From Acanthococcus lagerstroemiae (taxonomy: Eukaryota; Arthropoda; Insecta; Hemiptera; Eriococcidae), in contig CM063106.1 of the NCBI GenBank assembly GCA_031841125.1, forward strand, positions 44,195,806 through 44,259,805: 64,000 nt of DNA, in the 5' to 3' direction. Of this stretch, positions 1 through 11,844 are shown piece by piece. Under the pieces are notes generated by a model. It worked only from the letters and a program-made list of their open reading frames with translations. It was not told the DNA's origin and ran no database searches. A program made the translations under genes and the position numbers. The stretch's first letter is position 1. Every line of letters begins with the position of its first letter.

Positions 1-600
1 TGGAATTTTAAATTTCTAATTTAAAATAAAAAAACGGAAATTTTAACCAACAAATATAAAAGAAAAAAGCCGAAAATTAAAAATTTTTAATTAATTTAAT
101 TAAAAAAATTTTAGGGGAAAAAAAAACAAAAAAAAATCAGAACCCCCCTAGGAAAAGGGAAAAAGGGGGTAGAAAATAAAACAAAAATTTTTTAAAATTT
201 TTTTAAAAAAAAAAAAAAAAAAAAACCAAGAAAATTAAAATTTATAATTTATTTTAAAAAAGTATCTCAAGGGTTTAAAAAAATTTTAAGGGACCCCCCC
301 CCTACACCCCCCCAAACAATTAAAAAAAAACAAGCCCGCCCTACCTTTACCTTTTAACCTTTTTTTCAAATCCACGGGGGGGATATTTTTAAAAAAATTT
401 AAACCTGGGAAAAAATAAAAAAAATAACGTTTTTAAATTTTCTAAAAAATTAGAAAATAAAAATAATTTCTTTTGGATTTTTTTAAATGCTTTTTTCAAC
501 CTCCCTTTCTGTGTTTTAAATTTTAAAAAAAAATTTTCCAAAAAATTTTTCTTTTAATAAAATTATGAAAATCCCAAAAAAAAATGGAAGGATTAATCAG
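1..600. other. low-complexity, probably low-quality sequence
   Basis: The stretch is dominated by runs of A, T, C and G three or more bases long, with little normal dinucleotide mixing. It resembles the block at 18525-20080. No ORF or repeat family is recognisable. I infer poor base calling or polishing rather than biology. Confidence 0.5.
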
Positions 601-2205
601 TTTTTAACTTTACCATTATTGGGGCTTGTCCTGGGGCGTCCCCAAAATCGATTTTAGCTACTGCAGTCACTGAAAATTTTCCCCTAAAAAATTTACAAAA
701 TATTGGAAGTGGGGAAAAAAAATTCGTCAAAAAACGTTATATCGCAAACAAAAATCTTTTTTTACACACCTATTTGTTACGAAAAGTTGGAAAATGGACT
801 GGAAAAATCTGGAAAAGTCAGGGAATTTTATCCTCGGGAGAAAGGGGGCCACCCTGTTATTTGACCAGTTTATACCATTTCCCACTCTCACGTGCTATAT
901 GACCTGCATAGTTACACAGTAAGTTTTACTGTTAGCAAAAATACCCGTCGTTTGACCAACGAACGTATTGACTCTCATAAGAAAAACACACGGAACAAAG
1001 ATCATTATGTAAATACTTCAAAATAAGAAATATAAATATATTATATGAAGGTTCTTAGCATTCGATAATAAACTTCTGGTTTCTACCTTACGTTTTGAGC
1101 GAACCTTGTACTTCATTTTTCAAATTTGTAATATCGCCCCTTACGAATGAGTTATTGGAATTTTCCCACGAAATTTCATTTCCTGAACTATTTTAAAAAG
1201 TTGAGCTAGCCCTCTTTTCCCCTGAACTCGTCATCTGTAAACATGGCTTGATTATAACCCATTTAAATTTTTTCTCTTTATATTTCTCCCTTTCTTTCTT
1301 TTTGTTGTTGTCAGTCCAGCTTGGATTAGCGTGTTCATTTTCAAATATAAAACAGTATAAACCGTAATTCCTATAGTAGTCGATCAAATCAGTCGTAATT
1401 TGTAAGGCCAGTTTGAGAACCCTAGAGCGGTTCCGATCTTCTTCCCGGTTGTCGAGTATAAAATGATTTTATTACGCTCATCGGATCGCTATTTGTTTAC
1501 ATCATATTTTAACGTTATATCGACTGCTTTCTAGATTCTTCTATTTCTTTCATTCCACGTAGTTCTGGTGTCTTTATAAAACGAAACCGAATGTACAAAA
1601 AAGAATAAAACACATAGAAACGTGTAAACAACTGGCCGGAATCAATGGCGGAAACACCTTCCACATGTGTCCAAAAAAGAAAAAAAAAAAAAAGTCCACG
1701 GCACACAGGCTACGGAAATACGTTTGATGAACGCAATTAATGTTCACACTAAAAAATGTTATATGGTCTTCAGTTTCTTAGTCAATAAATAATCGGATCT
1801 ATTTTCTTTTTCGGTGCGATCTCGCAGGGATGCTGGGGTCAATACGCGGTCTCATGTGTAATCCAGTGATGACAGCAACCAGCTGGGCAGGGTATTTAAA
1901 CACATGCCTGATTTTTTTTGTCGACAATGCTGCAAGAATTTATCGACATCATGATCTCGTCTGTTGACACTCGACTTTTTATTGCACTGTCTTCTTTAGA
2001 ATGTGATTAAGTCACCCGATCGATGAAGTTTAACAAAAAATGTATCATGTAATATGTTTCTCTGTACAGCTAATTGATGAAGGTGCTCAATGACGTACTA
2101 GTGGGGGAATGAGGCGTAAGGAGGAGCAGTCGGCAAATTTAATCAAATTGACCCTTAGCTGTAAAACCTGAGCTCTCAGTCGGCCAAATTGGATCGCCTA
2201 CCCTT
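601..2205. other. intergenic, no gene seen
   Basis: Only short unconvincing ORFs on either strand. At about 790-860 the text runs through repeated 'gaaaa(a)t(c)tgg' steps and ends in 'ggccaccctg', which resembles one terminus of a hAT-like element; I could not find its partner end. Nothing else is supported. Confidence 0.4.
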
Positions 2206-2465
2206 ATTATTTCTCCCTGTTGATTTCACAAATGTTGCTCAGTTGGAGTATCGGAGTTTCAGTTGACAAAATTTACAGTTTTCAGTCCATCCGCTCACCT
2301 TTTCTCAAAAGAGAAGTCGCTTCGGTGGGTTCCCGAGGTGCCGCATTTACTGCACCTTCATCGCTCATCAGTCTCCATCTGATACCTAACTCTTTCAATC
2401 GCTTCCTCGACGTTGCCTCGTTGACTCCTATAGTTTTTTTGCAATCGATCGCTTACTTTCACCAT
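2205..2465 (-). pseudogene. possible helix-turn-helix (psq/Tigger-like) fragment
   Basis: Read on the minus strand, one frame gives a stretch like 'SKRSIAKKL' and a frame one base away continues 'GVNEATSRKRLKELGI'. Together this resembles the helix-turn-helix of pipsqueak or CENP-B/Tigger proteins, in which an alanine-rich helix is followed by a recognition helix of the form 'G(V)xxxT(L)RxRL'. The two halves are out of frame, so it would be a pseudogene. There is no transposase catalytic domain nearby. The match rests on a short motif recognised by eye and may be chance. Confidence 0.25.
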
Positions 2466-2469
2466 TAGC

Positions 2470-3236
2470 CACCCGGCTGTACATTCATCTAATATTTCAC
2501 ATTAAAATGCCAATCTCCTGGGGTTTCCTATGAGAAATAACCAATAATTTCAAAAACTCTATATTACCTATCACATCCACAGTGCTTTTAAAGCGACCGT
2601 ACTTTTCACCGACTCCAAATGATAACTATTTGAATGATAAGAGTGACTGCGTACTCTTAGACACACAGTATACTTGTTATAGATAAGCTCATTAATACGG
2701 CCACGAATTAATTTCCATAAAAAACCCTATGTTGTCATGCGAAAAATACGTAAATTCTGTTCAAAATGGCTATTTCACATTTTTAACTCTCCTACTCTTA
2801 CTTTATTAACAGTGAAGTGATACACTAGACAGGTGAGAATTTCATTTCTTTCGCTTAACGCCCTTTAGTTCCATCTGTGGCGGAGGTTTTTTCCCAGAAG
2901 TACCCTACCTAACACTACTTTATTACACTCTGAACATAAGACTTAAATTAGCACTGCGTAATCTTAAGAACTGCGTACTCTTAGGCGCTCTACCTCTGAA
3001 ATTCATTCGACACAATGTGTTACACCATCTTCCATCAACATTGTTATGGAGTGAAGTTGACTAAAGTTGGGACTACGACCTCATAAACGGTGACGGCAGG
3101 ATAGCACAGAAAGAAAAAACTTTTAGGTAAGAATGAGCATACTTAATGCAGTATCAACTGACAAAGTAACAGTGATGTTAATCAAGAAATTACCAACCAA
3201 TTCAATTAATTAACACTACAGACAAAAACAGAAAAA
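2470..3236. other. intergenic, no gene seen
   Basis: AT-rich sequence with no coherent ORF. The phrase 'actgcgtactcttag' occurs near 2647 and again near 2971, hinting at an old local duplication. Confidence 0.4.
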
Positions 3237-3475
3237 CAGTGGTGTAGCCAGAATTTTTCCGGGGGGGGGGGGGCAAGTAAGATTTTCAAGTAGGAAAAAG
3301 TTGAAAATTGAAGTATTTAAAAAACATCGTCGAAATTAGAGGACTATTTTATAAAAATGAAGATAAAATTACTACTCGAGCAAAAATTTGTCGAAAAACG
3401 TGTTTTAAAGGCGGAAAATTGCTCATTTTTGCATATTTTACATTCAATTTCAGGTACCTTGGGGGGCTGGACAGA
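3237..3475 (+). mobile_element. hAT-type MITE copy, 'CAGTGGTGTAGCCAG' terminus
   Basis: It begins CAGTGGTGTAGCCAG, then a G-run, then sequence that aligns by eye for about 220 bases with the complete copy at 37579-37828, including 'taagattttcaagt' and 'acattcaatttcaggt'. The right terminus is not clear here, so this copy may be truncated. The ORFs across it are incidental. Confidence 0.55.
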
Positions 3476-3773
3476 GTTTTTCCGAATCCTGATATTTTTA
3501 TAAAAATCGGGGGTCAACGGGCTAATCAGGAACCAAAATTGGAGAGAATTATTTATTTTTTTATTCATTCTAAGCTTTATAACTCAGTGTGTTTAACATG
3601 GTTTAAGTTATTCGAATGGTTAGTAGAAGTATTTTCACCCCGCCTTACACACAGTTCACTCATTTTGGGGTATAAGCTTCCGTCAGGTCCGCCCAACTAA
3701 GTCTGTTTTTGGCTATTGTATCCACCCTGAACCGGTCACCCGAACCACCTTGTCAATTCATCTCCTTAAATGT

Positions 3774-4060
3774 CTACCCTTCCTCCTTCTGGGTAGCGAT
3801 TTCATTCCATTTAAATTTTAACTCTCCGGCCACATGGCCTGCGTAGTTAAATTTTAATTTTTTGGTAATACCGCAAATATTTTTTGTTTTTGTTAGACTT
3901 AAAATCTCCGAAATGCTTCTCTTGTCTTTTGACCGTACGCCCAACATATTTCTCAACAGAGCATGTTGAGTCGCTCTAATTTTTTGGGTTTGTGTTGCAG
4001 TGCAGGCCAACGTCTATGCCCCGTACGTCAACACGGGGTGGACCGAGCTCTCTTAAATTC
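3774..4060 (-). pseudogene. non-LTR retrotransposon RT C-terminal fragment
   Basis: The minus strand encodes the post-polymerase region usual in arthropod LINE reverse transcriptases: a 'PVLTYGA' strand, 'TATQTQKIRATQHALLRNML', 'GVRSKDKR', then 'KLKFNYAGHVAG'. The order and spacing match the C-terminal portion of CR1/RTE-like endonuclease-RT proteins. It has no intact N-terminal half and an in-frame stop just before the open part, so it is a dead fragment. Family assignment below 'LINE' is uncertain. Confidence 0.7.
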
Positions 4061-4267
4061 TTATTTTTGATTTCAATTTCATTTAACACTTGAGAATTGC
4101 CTTCTTAGCCCAGAAGACTAATAACATAGTTCGACCAAGATATTTGTATTCCGAAACAATTTCAATTTTATTGGGATAAATTTTGAGTTCCTTGACTTAA
4201 AATTATGTACAAAAAATTATGTATAAAAATTAATTTTATAAATAATTAAGACTAATATTGATGATGA

Positions 4268-4735
4268 TGATAAGGTTATCAGTCTTACGACCGGTTTGAT
4301 GCAGCTCTCCATTTCTTCCTATCTTGTGCGAGTTCTTTCATTTTCAAATAACTCTTACATTTGACATCCTCGATTACCTGTTGAACGTACGGAACCATCC
4401 AATCTTCTCCTTCCACCTTTCCTTCTAGCAGCAGTGATATTATTCCTGGGTGCCTTAAGTTATACCCTATTAGTTTATCTCTCCTCCTCTTCAGCCATTT
4501 TACCACCTACTCTGTTATAAGTACTTCCTCATGTATTATCTTATCAGTCCCTTTGATGTATTCGCCCATAGAACCACATCTCAAAAGCTTCTAGCCTTCT
4601 CTTCTCTGGTTTCCTATGGTCCAAGTTTCACATCTACACATATACCTAGACGGCTACACTCCAAACATAAGTTTCCGTAACACGGAGTTTCTTTAATCTA
4701 GTTTTTTGAACTTTTCAGTTTTCATCCATACTGAG
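4268..4735 (-). pseudogene. RTE-like LINE 3' end, decayed
   Basis: On the minus strand the ORF at 4285-4506 carries the terminal motif '[17 protein letters not shown]' followed by 'QQVIEDVKCKSYLKMKELA'. This is the C-terminus typical of endonuclease-RT proteins related to craniofacial development protein 2 (RTE/BovB-like). Upstream (4510-4735) the same protein continues with stops and frameshifts. The same C-terminus recurs at 43535-43738. The non-coding end is marked by a short 'gatgatgat' run near 4259-4270. Confidence 0.7.
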
Positions 4736-4739
4736 TAGT

Positions 4740-5672
4740 ATAAATATTAGCTTAACGGAGTTCCTTTTGGTATCAACAGGAAGAGGGAGGTCCAGGGAAT
4801 ACGAAAATATTTTTTGTAATTTTTTCCCTAGCTCCTACACCCTTCATAGAAGTCTTCGAAATTGTGGGCCAATGTTATCTGGCTATGGGGGAACTTTGGC
4901 CCGCTGTTTGTTTTTTCTGAATGCAAAGGCGTATGAAGCAGTGCGGGCCAATGTAACCCCTTTAGCGGAATCTTTCAGATCATTTTCGACAGTTCTGTAT
5001 TACAAACTATACTTAGCTGCAAAAGGAAGGCGGATTAGTAGTTAGTACCTTAATTTTAATTTACGAGTATCGTCTAAAAGCGGCAGAAAATACTGGTAGC
5101 GTCTAGATATTGCTTGGGGGAGGGAGTCAATTTTTTGAAGAATGTGCTGACATTCATATTCATATTCATCACTTTTATCAGGCTATGTCCAAGAATGGCT
5201 GCATTTCTCCATTTCTCCATACATTTCACGACAGCACTATTTATACCTCAACAAGCTTGTAAAAGTCACTTCACTCATCAAGATTCAAACTATCCCGAGA
5301 AGACACAAATTCATGCATTTCATTATCGGATCATATTTTATACAACATTTCACATCTGTTTTGATAGATCTATACCATAATTTTCATACCCTCTTCTCAT
5401 TGTTAGCTAAATAAAGGTGTGCGAAACGGAAATCAAACTATAAAATTCCCTTATACAAAGACAAATCACTGTTGCCACTATACCAACAACGAAGTTTCTG
5501 CCTACACGTGGAAATCTTCCTTGAAGCGCCCTCTAGCGCCTGACATAAATACTTTGTCACAAACTCACCTCTGTCGCGGCCGCATAGCTTGGCATCTTTT
5601 CTCCCAAGGTGGGTCACAGTTATCCCGAGGTGGGCAAAGTATAACCCCGTTCTATGGCTTCAAAAATAATTT
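4740..5672. other. unassigned sequence between LINE pieces
   Basis: It separates two minus-strand LINE remnants. Short ORFs at 4767-5045, 5114-5380 and 5419-5682 show no recognisable motif. It may be an insertion into the LINE, but I see no clear terminal repeats. Confidence 0.35.
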
Positions 5673-5674
5673 TT

Positions 5675-6300
5675 TTATTTGAAAAGATTACTTCTTTGAT
5701 AAAGTGCTAATTTGACTTGTGTTATTCTACAACTAATATCCCTTTTACCCCTTCCACCTTTTGTTATTTTACTCCTCAAATAGCAAAATTCGCTTGCTTC
5801 CTCAATTTTTTCCTGCCCAATATTTATATTTAAGCCATCATGTTCACATCGATTATACCAGTACTTTAGTTTTATATTTATTTTCATACGATATTCTATA
5901 CTCAAAATCTCCTCTATATTCCATTTAAAATATTTTCCAAATCAATACTTCTTTCTGCTTTCTGCTAATAAGGCAATATCATCTGCGAACCTGAGCATCC
6001 TTACTCACTCTCCATGTGTAGTTACTAGTTACACCTGCTTCAAATTTTTCTTTTATTTCTTTTATAGCCCACTGTGTGTACCCAAGCCTTACACCTTTTC
6101 TTATATTAGCCTCCCCTGTCTCTCCTTCTAACTTATTCCTAATGTAGCTTTCTGTCCTTTATGGTATCACTCAAGAGGAGGTGACTAATAGTCATTAATT
6201 TTGTTTTAGAGTAATCTATGGAAAGCCAACTTTTTCGCTTTCAAGTTCTTCAATGTTTTTCGCAATGAGCACAATGTCATCAGTAAATCTAAATTGGTCA
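5675..6300 (-). pseudogene. RTE-like LINE reverse-transcriptase fragment
   Basis: The minus-strand ORF 5675-5905 reads 'IGQEKIEEASEFCYLRSKIT' and continues into the region after the catalytic motifs of a LINE RT, where a '(F)xYLGSxIT' strand is typical. The stretch up to about 6300 continues upstream toward the polymerase core, including 'LRFADDIALLAESR'-like remnants, with many stops. It probably belongs to the same element as 4268-4735. Confidence 0.6.
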
Positions 6301-6343
6301 GGGCTTTAGTTCCGTCAAGATTCAGCCCATTACATAATCTTCA

Positions 6344-6345
<2 letters not shown>

Positions 6346-6406
<61 letters not shown>
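6346..6406. repeat. (CT)n microsatellite
   Basis: An almost pure CT dinucleotide tract of about 60 bases, broken once by 'cttctc' near its 3' end. Confidence 0.95.
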
Positions 6407-6409
6407 CAG

Positions 6410-7480
6410 TCTAAATGTGGAAAGTCGTCTTCTAAAACTGCGTCAAAGATGTTGGATGGTAACGGGTCCCCCTAAGTAGTAAGACAAAAATATGATGGTA
6501 AAACAATGAAAATGAACTTTTGATATCATAAAAGAATATTGATAAAATGAAGAAAGAAACTAAATAAAGGAAATTAGCGGATGATATCATACACGGTTAT
6601 GTAATAAAATATAACGGGAAGAGGCCGTAGGCAAAATATCTCCGTGACACCACCCGCGCGTCATTTCTTCACGAATTTTTCGCTTTCGTTTCGAATTTTT
6701 CGTAAATCAACCGCAATTGGCTTACATAATGGGAATAGATTGGTAATGTTTTAGAATCTGGATTAATTCTGAAAGACGATTGATTATGCCGGCTAAACGA
6801 CTCTAATTTCGTGTTTACTTCATTTTATTTATTTACACGATCATTACAAGACCTCCCACAAACACAGGATCGTGTTCAGAAAGGGTGCGATGTTTTCGAT
6901 GTTCGCTCTCGATTTCCTCTCATCTGAATGTTTTCATCTTTTGGGTTGTCGAGAGTGAAAACAGATGACGTATTCGATGAATAAATTTGTTGTCTATTGG
7001 AGTCTCTATTCCTGAAATATAGTACTTCGATTCGGAAGTATGAGAGAAATCATGAAAGGCTCTATGAGAGTGGACTAACTGTGTAGCTGTCACTATACCT
7101 CATCTGAAACACAAAATTAGGTCCTCATACTAAATAAGGAATGATAGACTTCTGAAATAACTTTTCAAAGAGTGTCGTTGTGAACCTACCCAATCCTGTC
7201 GAGAGGGAGGGGGAAAGGGGGAAATACTCCGAGCCCGGACTTTCAGGAGGACCCGATATTTTTAAAAGACCTGAACTTCAACGCTTACGGCTACATCATA
7301 TTATACATCAAATCAGCAATAATTGCTGATTATTACTCATTACACCATGAAAGAAACCTCTTATTCCAAAGCTTATAAATTTTTCCCATCTGACAAAAGA
7401 AAAAAATGAACTGGAATGAGGGGGCCCGGGGAAATTCCCCCAGCCCCTCTTTTTCTCTCTACGGGGCTGAACCTACCTAG
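6410..7480. other. intergenic, no gene seen
   Basis: No supported ORF, RNA gene or repeat family. A G/A-rich patch with a G-run lies near 7200-7225. Confidence 0.4.
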
Positions 7481-7481
7481 T

Positions 7482-8426
7482 CAGTGGCGTAGCCGGCCTA
7501 GTGTTCGAGGGGATTGGGTCTGGTCTTAACCAAAGGGGGAGGGGCATGCACGCATGCCAAAGTGGCCCCTATGACACCGTACCCCCGGCCACAGGAACTA
7601 CCCTTTCGAGCATCGCGTCAGTGACCGGAGGGACGCCTTGGGGCCGGGCCCGAGCCCCCATTTCTACGTGCCGGAACGGTGCGCGCGTCCTACCAGGACC
7701 ACCATGGGGTTCCCTACTGACTGAGGTCCGCACTCCCTGAGCGCTCGCCCGGAAATTTCAGGTCCCCCACGGCCGGACGCGCTGCCTCTCTTCACTCACC
7801 CCTCATTTCCTCGTCTTGGTGGGAAGGGGATGTTAGACGGGGTGCTAAAATTAGAAACACACTATTTGACGAATTCGTAAAGGAGTAGGGAGTCCAGACC
7901 CCTCAGCAGTATGTTATACGCCTGATTCTGAACCACATTAAATTTTTCATCGCTGGACGACTATTTTTCATCAGTTTTCGTAAGATTTCTCGTACAAAAT
8001 CACTAAAATCAGTCGTCAATGGATTCATTCAATTCAACGGATTCTAAAAATTCTCAACCATCTATAGATGTTTATTGCATTGAGCTTGTTGAAAATTGAT
8101 ATATGATTTTGATAAAAATATATACGCGTTGAGGGACTCGTTGAATTTGCTAAAATTTGATTTTACTAATTTTGAGTGATTTTTAACAAAATTTTAATTA
8201 AAATAGACCTACGATATACTCATTGAGGGGTAAAAAATTAAGAATTTTTAGAATCCGTTGAATTGAATGAATTCATTGACGATTGATTATAGTGATTTTC
8301 TGAGAAGAATTTTTTCTGAAAATGGATAAAAAATAGTCGTTGAGCGATGAGAAATGTAATGCGGTTCAAAGTCAGATATATATAACATACTACTCCCCTC
8401 GACCCCCCTCTCACTTGGCTACGCCT
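7482..8426. mobile_element. hAT-type non-autonomous element, 'AGTGGCGTAGCC' ends
   Basis: The left end reads CAGTGGCGTAGCCGG and the right end is the complement of AAAGGCGTAGCCAAGTG. Inside, an imperfect inverted repeat of about 190 bases pairs 7880-8065 with 8228-8420 (for example 'attcattcaattcaacggat' against its complement near 8250). No transposase is encoded. A related core, 'gattttactcattt...aacctactcattggggag', recurs at 14530-14600. I found no clean target-site duplication. Confidence 0.6.
7530..7830 (+). repeat. GC-rich dispersed repeat, shared with 41240-41770
   Basis: Much more GC-rich than its surroundings. Several phrases are shared with 41272-41460 and 41660-41770: 'cacgcatgccaaagtggcc', 'aactaccctttcgagnatngc', 'cccgagcccc', 'gacgcgcttcct'. 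The 79-codon ORF through it has biased composition and is not conserved in the other copy, so I do not call it a gene. Confidence 0.6.
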
Positions 8427-8429
8427 TTG

Positions 8430-9060
8430 TATGGTTCATCATACAAAATTCGCGTGAGTTAATATCCACTCGAATAACTGTAAAAAAGACTTGTAATCTT
8501 AAGTCCGTAAAAAACACCGATGAGCAGCATATAAGAAGGGTGATTATTCGAATAGGGAAACTTTGGGAAACCTAGACTTCTTACTCGAGTATCTGAGGAT
8601 ATCACCTTTTCAGTTTTATGAATGAGGAATTATTGACTAGGTTCAATACATACGTACATAGTTAAAGGTTATATCCAGCAAGAGTGGCTTACAGATTTCT
8701 GTAAGATCTGGTGAGGTTATAGGGGTTATCCTGTCTAAAAAAATCGATTTTAGTAACTCTATAATAGATTCTCAATGTATTTTCAAAATTTTCTAGGAGA
8801 ACTGTCGACCACCTAAGAGACCATCTGTCCCTCCCGCAAAGTCTACTTATGTTCAAATAGTTCATCGGATAAGTTTATTGGAGTATTTCCCTTCATATAA
8901 AAACAACTACTTTTTTAAAATTTCAATTTTTCCGTTGAACGGGCCGGGGAGGCTAAATCAGTCTTGGTAGCTTGCCTCCCTATCCCCCGCAATGTTCATT
9001 TCTGCAGAATACACCACAAATTTCAGTTTTTTTAATCATTTCTTGGAACCGAGGAAGGTA
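8430..9060. other. intergenic, no gene seen
   Basis: No coherent ORF. A C/G-rich patch lies near 8940-8995. Confidence 0.4.
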
Positions 9061-9067
9061 TTGGAAA

Positions 9068-9333
9068 AATGAACGCTGTTAAACAAAAACCTCCCAAGCC
9101 ACAAAATCTGTTTTTTAAGAAAACGTAACATTAAAAGCCAATGAATAATACCGGTTTATGGACATAGCGTGTACTGATGAGCCTTTTTCAACGCAGATAC
9201 ACCTTTTTTATATCAGGGGCCCAATTTTAAAAAATTCTACTTTTTATGCTCTTTCCAACAATACTATGTAATAACTCATTTTGTCAACAAATGTCGCGCT
9301 TGGGAGGTTTTTGTTTAACAGCGTCCAAATATC
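9068..9333. mobile_element. foldback element, '(G)GACGCTGTTnAACAAAA' ends
   Basis: Left 'aacgctgttaaacaaaaacc' is the complement of right 'ggtttttgtttaacagcgtc', with 'tcccaagc'/'gcttggga' extending the arms. Internal phrases ('aaaaattctac', 'ctctttccaa', 'taataactcattttgt') recur at 17160-17390, 30780-31350, 58850-58930 and 60280-60370, which defines a dispersed family. Confidence 0.65.
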
Positions 9334-9439
9334 GATAAGACATATGAATCTACATATTTATGTGAACGCGGCGATAAACAGCTTCTCTGCAACTTTTTTT
9401 CAAATTAAATAGAAATGGCATCATAAGTTTTCACATTAC

Positions 9440-9535
9440 GGAGACATTCAACTTTGAAGACCTACAGCCGTTTAGGAACATTTTTTAGAATTTTTTCGAC
9501 AACACCACGCGAAAGAGCGGCCAAAAATTAGTCAC
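9440..9535 (-). repeat. internal piece of the GGACGC family
   Basis: Reads as the complement of 58690-58810: 'aactttgaagacctacagcc', 'attttttagaattttttc', 'gaaagagcggccaaaaattag'. It lies outside the short foldback copy at 9068-9333 and is probably a second, rearranged copy. Confidence 0.5.
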
Positions 9536-9554
9536 AAACAGTTGTTATCACAAA

Positions 9555-9680
9555 ATAATATATCTTGGAACACGTGCAAAAAGCGCGTTATTCGTGACGA
9601 GTGCGAAGTTTACAGCACGAGCAACGCGAGTGCTGCGAAACGCACGAGCGAATAACGCGCTTCTTGCAAAACGCAAAAGT
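9555..9680. repeat. palindromic repeat around 'aagcgcgttatt'
   Basis: 'gtgcaaaaagcgcgttattc' near 9574 pairs with 'gaataacgcgcttcttgcaa' near 9650. A diverged single-arm version occurs at 17622-17690 and 25525-25590 ('gtgcaagaagcgcgttattt', 'cacgagccacgcgagtgctgc'). Confidence 0.6.
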
Positions 9681-9689
9681 TGCAAACTA

Positions 9690-10248
9690 CAGTAACCGCC
9701 GCTTTATCCGATCACGTTGGGACCGACACAAAATGAACGTAATAACCGAAAGTCGCAATAACCGGCGGAAAATTTTTGGAGGAAATTTTAAAAACGACTA
9801 ATTTTTTTCAAAATGAGAAATCGAGTAGGTACATTTATGCATAAAGGAAAACAATCTACTGTGTGTTTTTACTTGAAAAATTGGGTAAATTTACTCTGTT
9901 TCAGTGAGACAGCCATTGTTAAAATGGATTGTAAGTTGTTACACATAAGAAAATGTTTGTTTCTCATGTGTTCTACTCTGTAACTCTTCTCAAAACACAT
10001 AATGCCTCAAGCTTGACACTCTATTTCATCATCATTCTGTTAAAAAAAAAAAAACCATTTCTTTACCAGAAGAATCAAGGTTTATCTTCGGTAAACCTAA
10101 ATTTTTCTGAACGGTATAAACGACGCTCATGATCGTAATATCGGGCGAAAAATGCACACAAGACTTATTTTGTTCCGTTCCTAGCTGTTTTGACCGTAAT
10201 AGGCGTCTGATCGTATTAACCACTGAACGCACTAAGTGGCAGTTACTG
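9690..10248. mobile_element. Tigger/pogo-like MITE with TA duplication
   Basis: The element starts CAGTAACCGCCGCTTTATCC and ends with the complement of CAGTAACTGCCACTTAGTGC, each end flanked by TA. Tigger/pogo elements typically begin CAGT, then a short A/C-rich step and 'CCGNTTATCCG'; 'gttgggaccgac' just inside also fits that family's sub-terminal sequence. At 559 bp with no transposase it would be non-autonomous. The termini and TA flank are seen; the family name is inferred. Confidence 0.6.
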
Positions 10249-10268
10249 TATATATATTTTTTTTAATA

Positions 10269-10557
10269 CATGCTCGAAAAGCAGTAGTTTATGTAGTTAA
10301 TGGGAGTTGCTGGAACGCTTAGGTAGTTATGTATCAATTCAAAACACGCATAAGCGACGAAAACGACGCGCCTGTCCGTCCTTCTACTGCCAACTGCCAA
10401 GTAAGCATACGGTTTTGACGTCACTTTTTTGCTCTAATGCAAAACTGGATTATTTTTGCATCCTTTTTGGTGTATTGTTTATGCACTATATCATCGATTC
10501 GGAAATTACACTTCTTGCATTGAAAAGTGGTTGCAAATAAGACTCTTTTCGAGCATG
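10269..10557. mobile_element. short MITE, CATGCTCGAAAAG ends, TA flank
   Basis: Perfect 13-base terminal inverted repeats (CATGCTCGAAAAG and its complement), flanked on both sides by TA. The body is 289 bp and has no transposase. It lies 20 bases beyond the Tigger-like element. Confidence 0.65.
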
Positions 10558-10559
10558 TA

Positions 10560-11735
10560 GGAAAAAAAAATGTTTGTTTTTTTTGCGCTGAAGTCCCTTT
10601 CTTCCTGTCAGGCCACATCTCGATTCAAAATTTTTTGGGGTGTAATCCAATCCGCCTCCTCGTGATGCACCCTAGTTAACACAAAATGGACTGGGACTCA
10701 ATCGGGACACAGCTTCGGACTTAATCAGGAGACACATTGGGACTCAATCGGATTATACGTTCTATGCATAAACTAAATTTCCACCCTCCTTGGGACTCAA
10801 TCGGGCGATCACCGAAACGAATGTACATTTAGGTGTCTTTCTTAGGACTCATTTTTCAAATGCACATTATGTAGATGTGGCGTCAAGTGGCGTTGGAAGC
10901 ATTTTTAGGGCAATACCCAAATGAAAAATTCAAGTCGACAAACAACAAAAAAGTATCTTTTTCTTTCTAAAAAGTAGAGATAACAAGCAAAAAATCTCTA
11001 AAAAATCTAGTAAAATTCCAAGTCTCGTATATCTTGGCTCTCCAATCTCTCAAGAGAGGAATTAGACTACACCGCTACACCTCCCCTGTACCCTTTAAAT
11101 GAACAGGATTAATGTACCTCTTTCCCATTTTTACTTTACTATAGTTTCTGTAGAGGGTTGTTCAAATGACATCAAATTTATTACAAAAGACTAAAATGTG
11201 AGGCCAGATTCAAATTCAACATGAAAATTACCTACGAAAACGTGAGACCTTATAGCCCCCATGTTTCAATTACTACTCATTTTCGTGATTCAAACTCTTT
11301 ATTCATGACTGCGATCCGCCGGATTACAAAAAAGAATGATTCATTTACATCGGTTTAAACTCAAATCATGTAAATAATATAAGTTGAACAGACTTTTAAA
11401 TTTATATTTCTGTTATAAAAATTTATTTAATTCGACATCGAAGTAATAAACAAAAATTTTCAATTTTTTAGTATCCTGTTATCTCTAGAGAAATTTTTTA
11501 AATTATATTACTTAAATATTAAATTTAATTAATTGAAATAAAAATTTTTAATACCTATCATTCGGATTATTTCTGAACATGATTTGTGGTCCGTAATTCG
11601 AATCGAATAACACCGCTTCATTTATTCGTGATTCGAATTGTTTTACAACTAATCTGCCCATTCCGGACGAATGAAATGAAAAAAGTGTACGATTAAAATA
11701 CACACGATACCGCCTTAGTAGAAGTTTAATTCGAT
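10560..11735. other. intergenic; 'gggactcaatcgg' motif cluster
   Basis: No gene seen. Between 10690 and 10806 the phrase 'tgggactcaatcgg' occurs three times, plus a variant with 'ggacttaatcagg', at irregular spacing. 11385-11570 is very AT-rich. Confidence 0.5.
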
Positions 11736-11740
11736 TAAAT

Positions 11741-11837
11741 TCGATAATACGAGTTAATTATATAGGTATAGGTACATACTTCATGCACGATAATACGAGT
11801 TAATTATATGTATAGGTTCAGGTACATACTTCATGCA
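11741..11837 (+). repeat. two-copy tandem repeat (about 47-50 bp)
   Basis: 'cgataatacgagttaattat' followed by 'ataggt...ggtacatacttcatgca' occurs twice in succession, immediately downstream of the cytidine deaminase stop codon (minus strand). Confidence 0.85.
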
Positions 11838-11844
11838 TAATTAG

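Noticed and set aside
5114..5682. ORFs of 87-88 codons between LINE pieces
   Set aside because: No motif, low-complexity composition and no splice signals.
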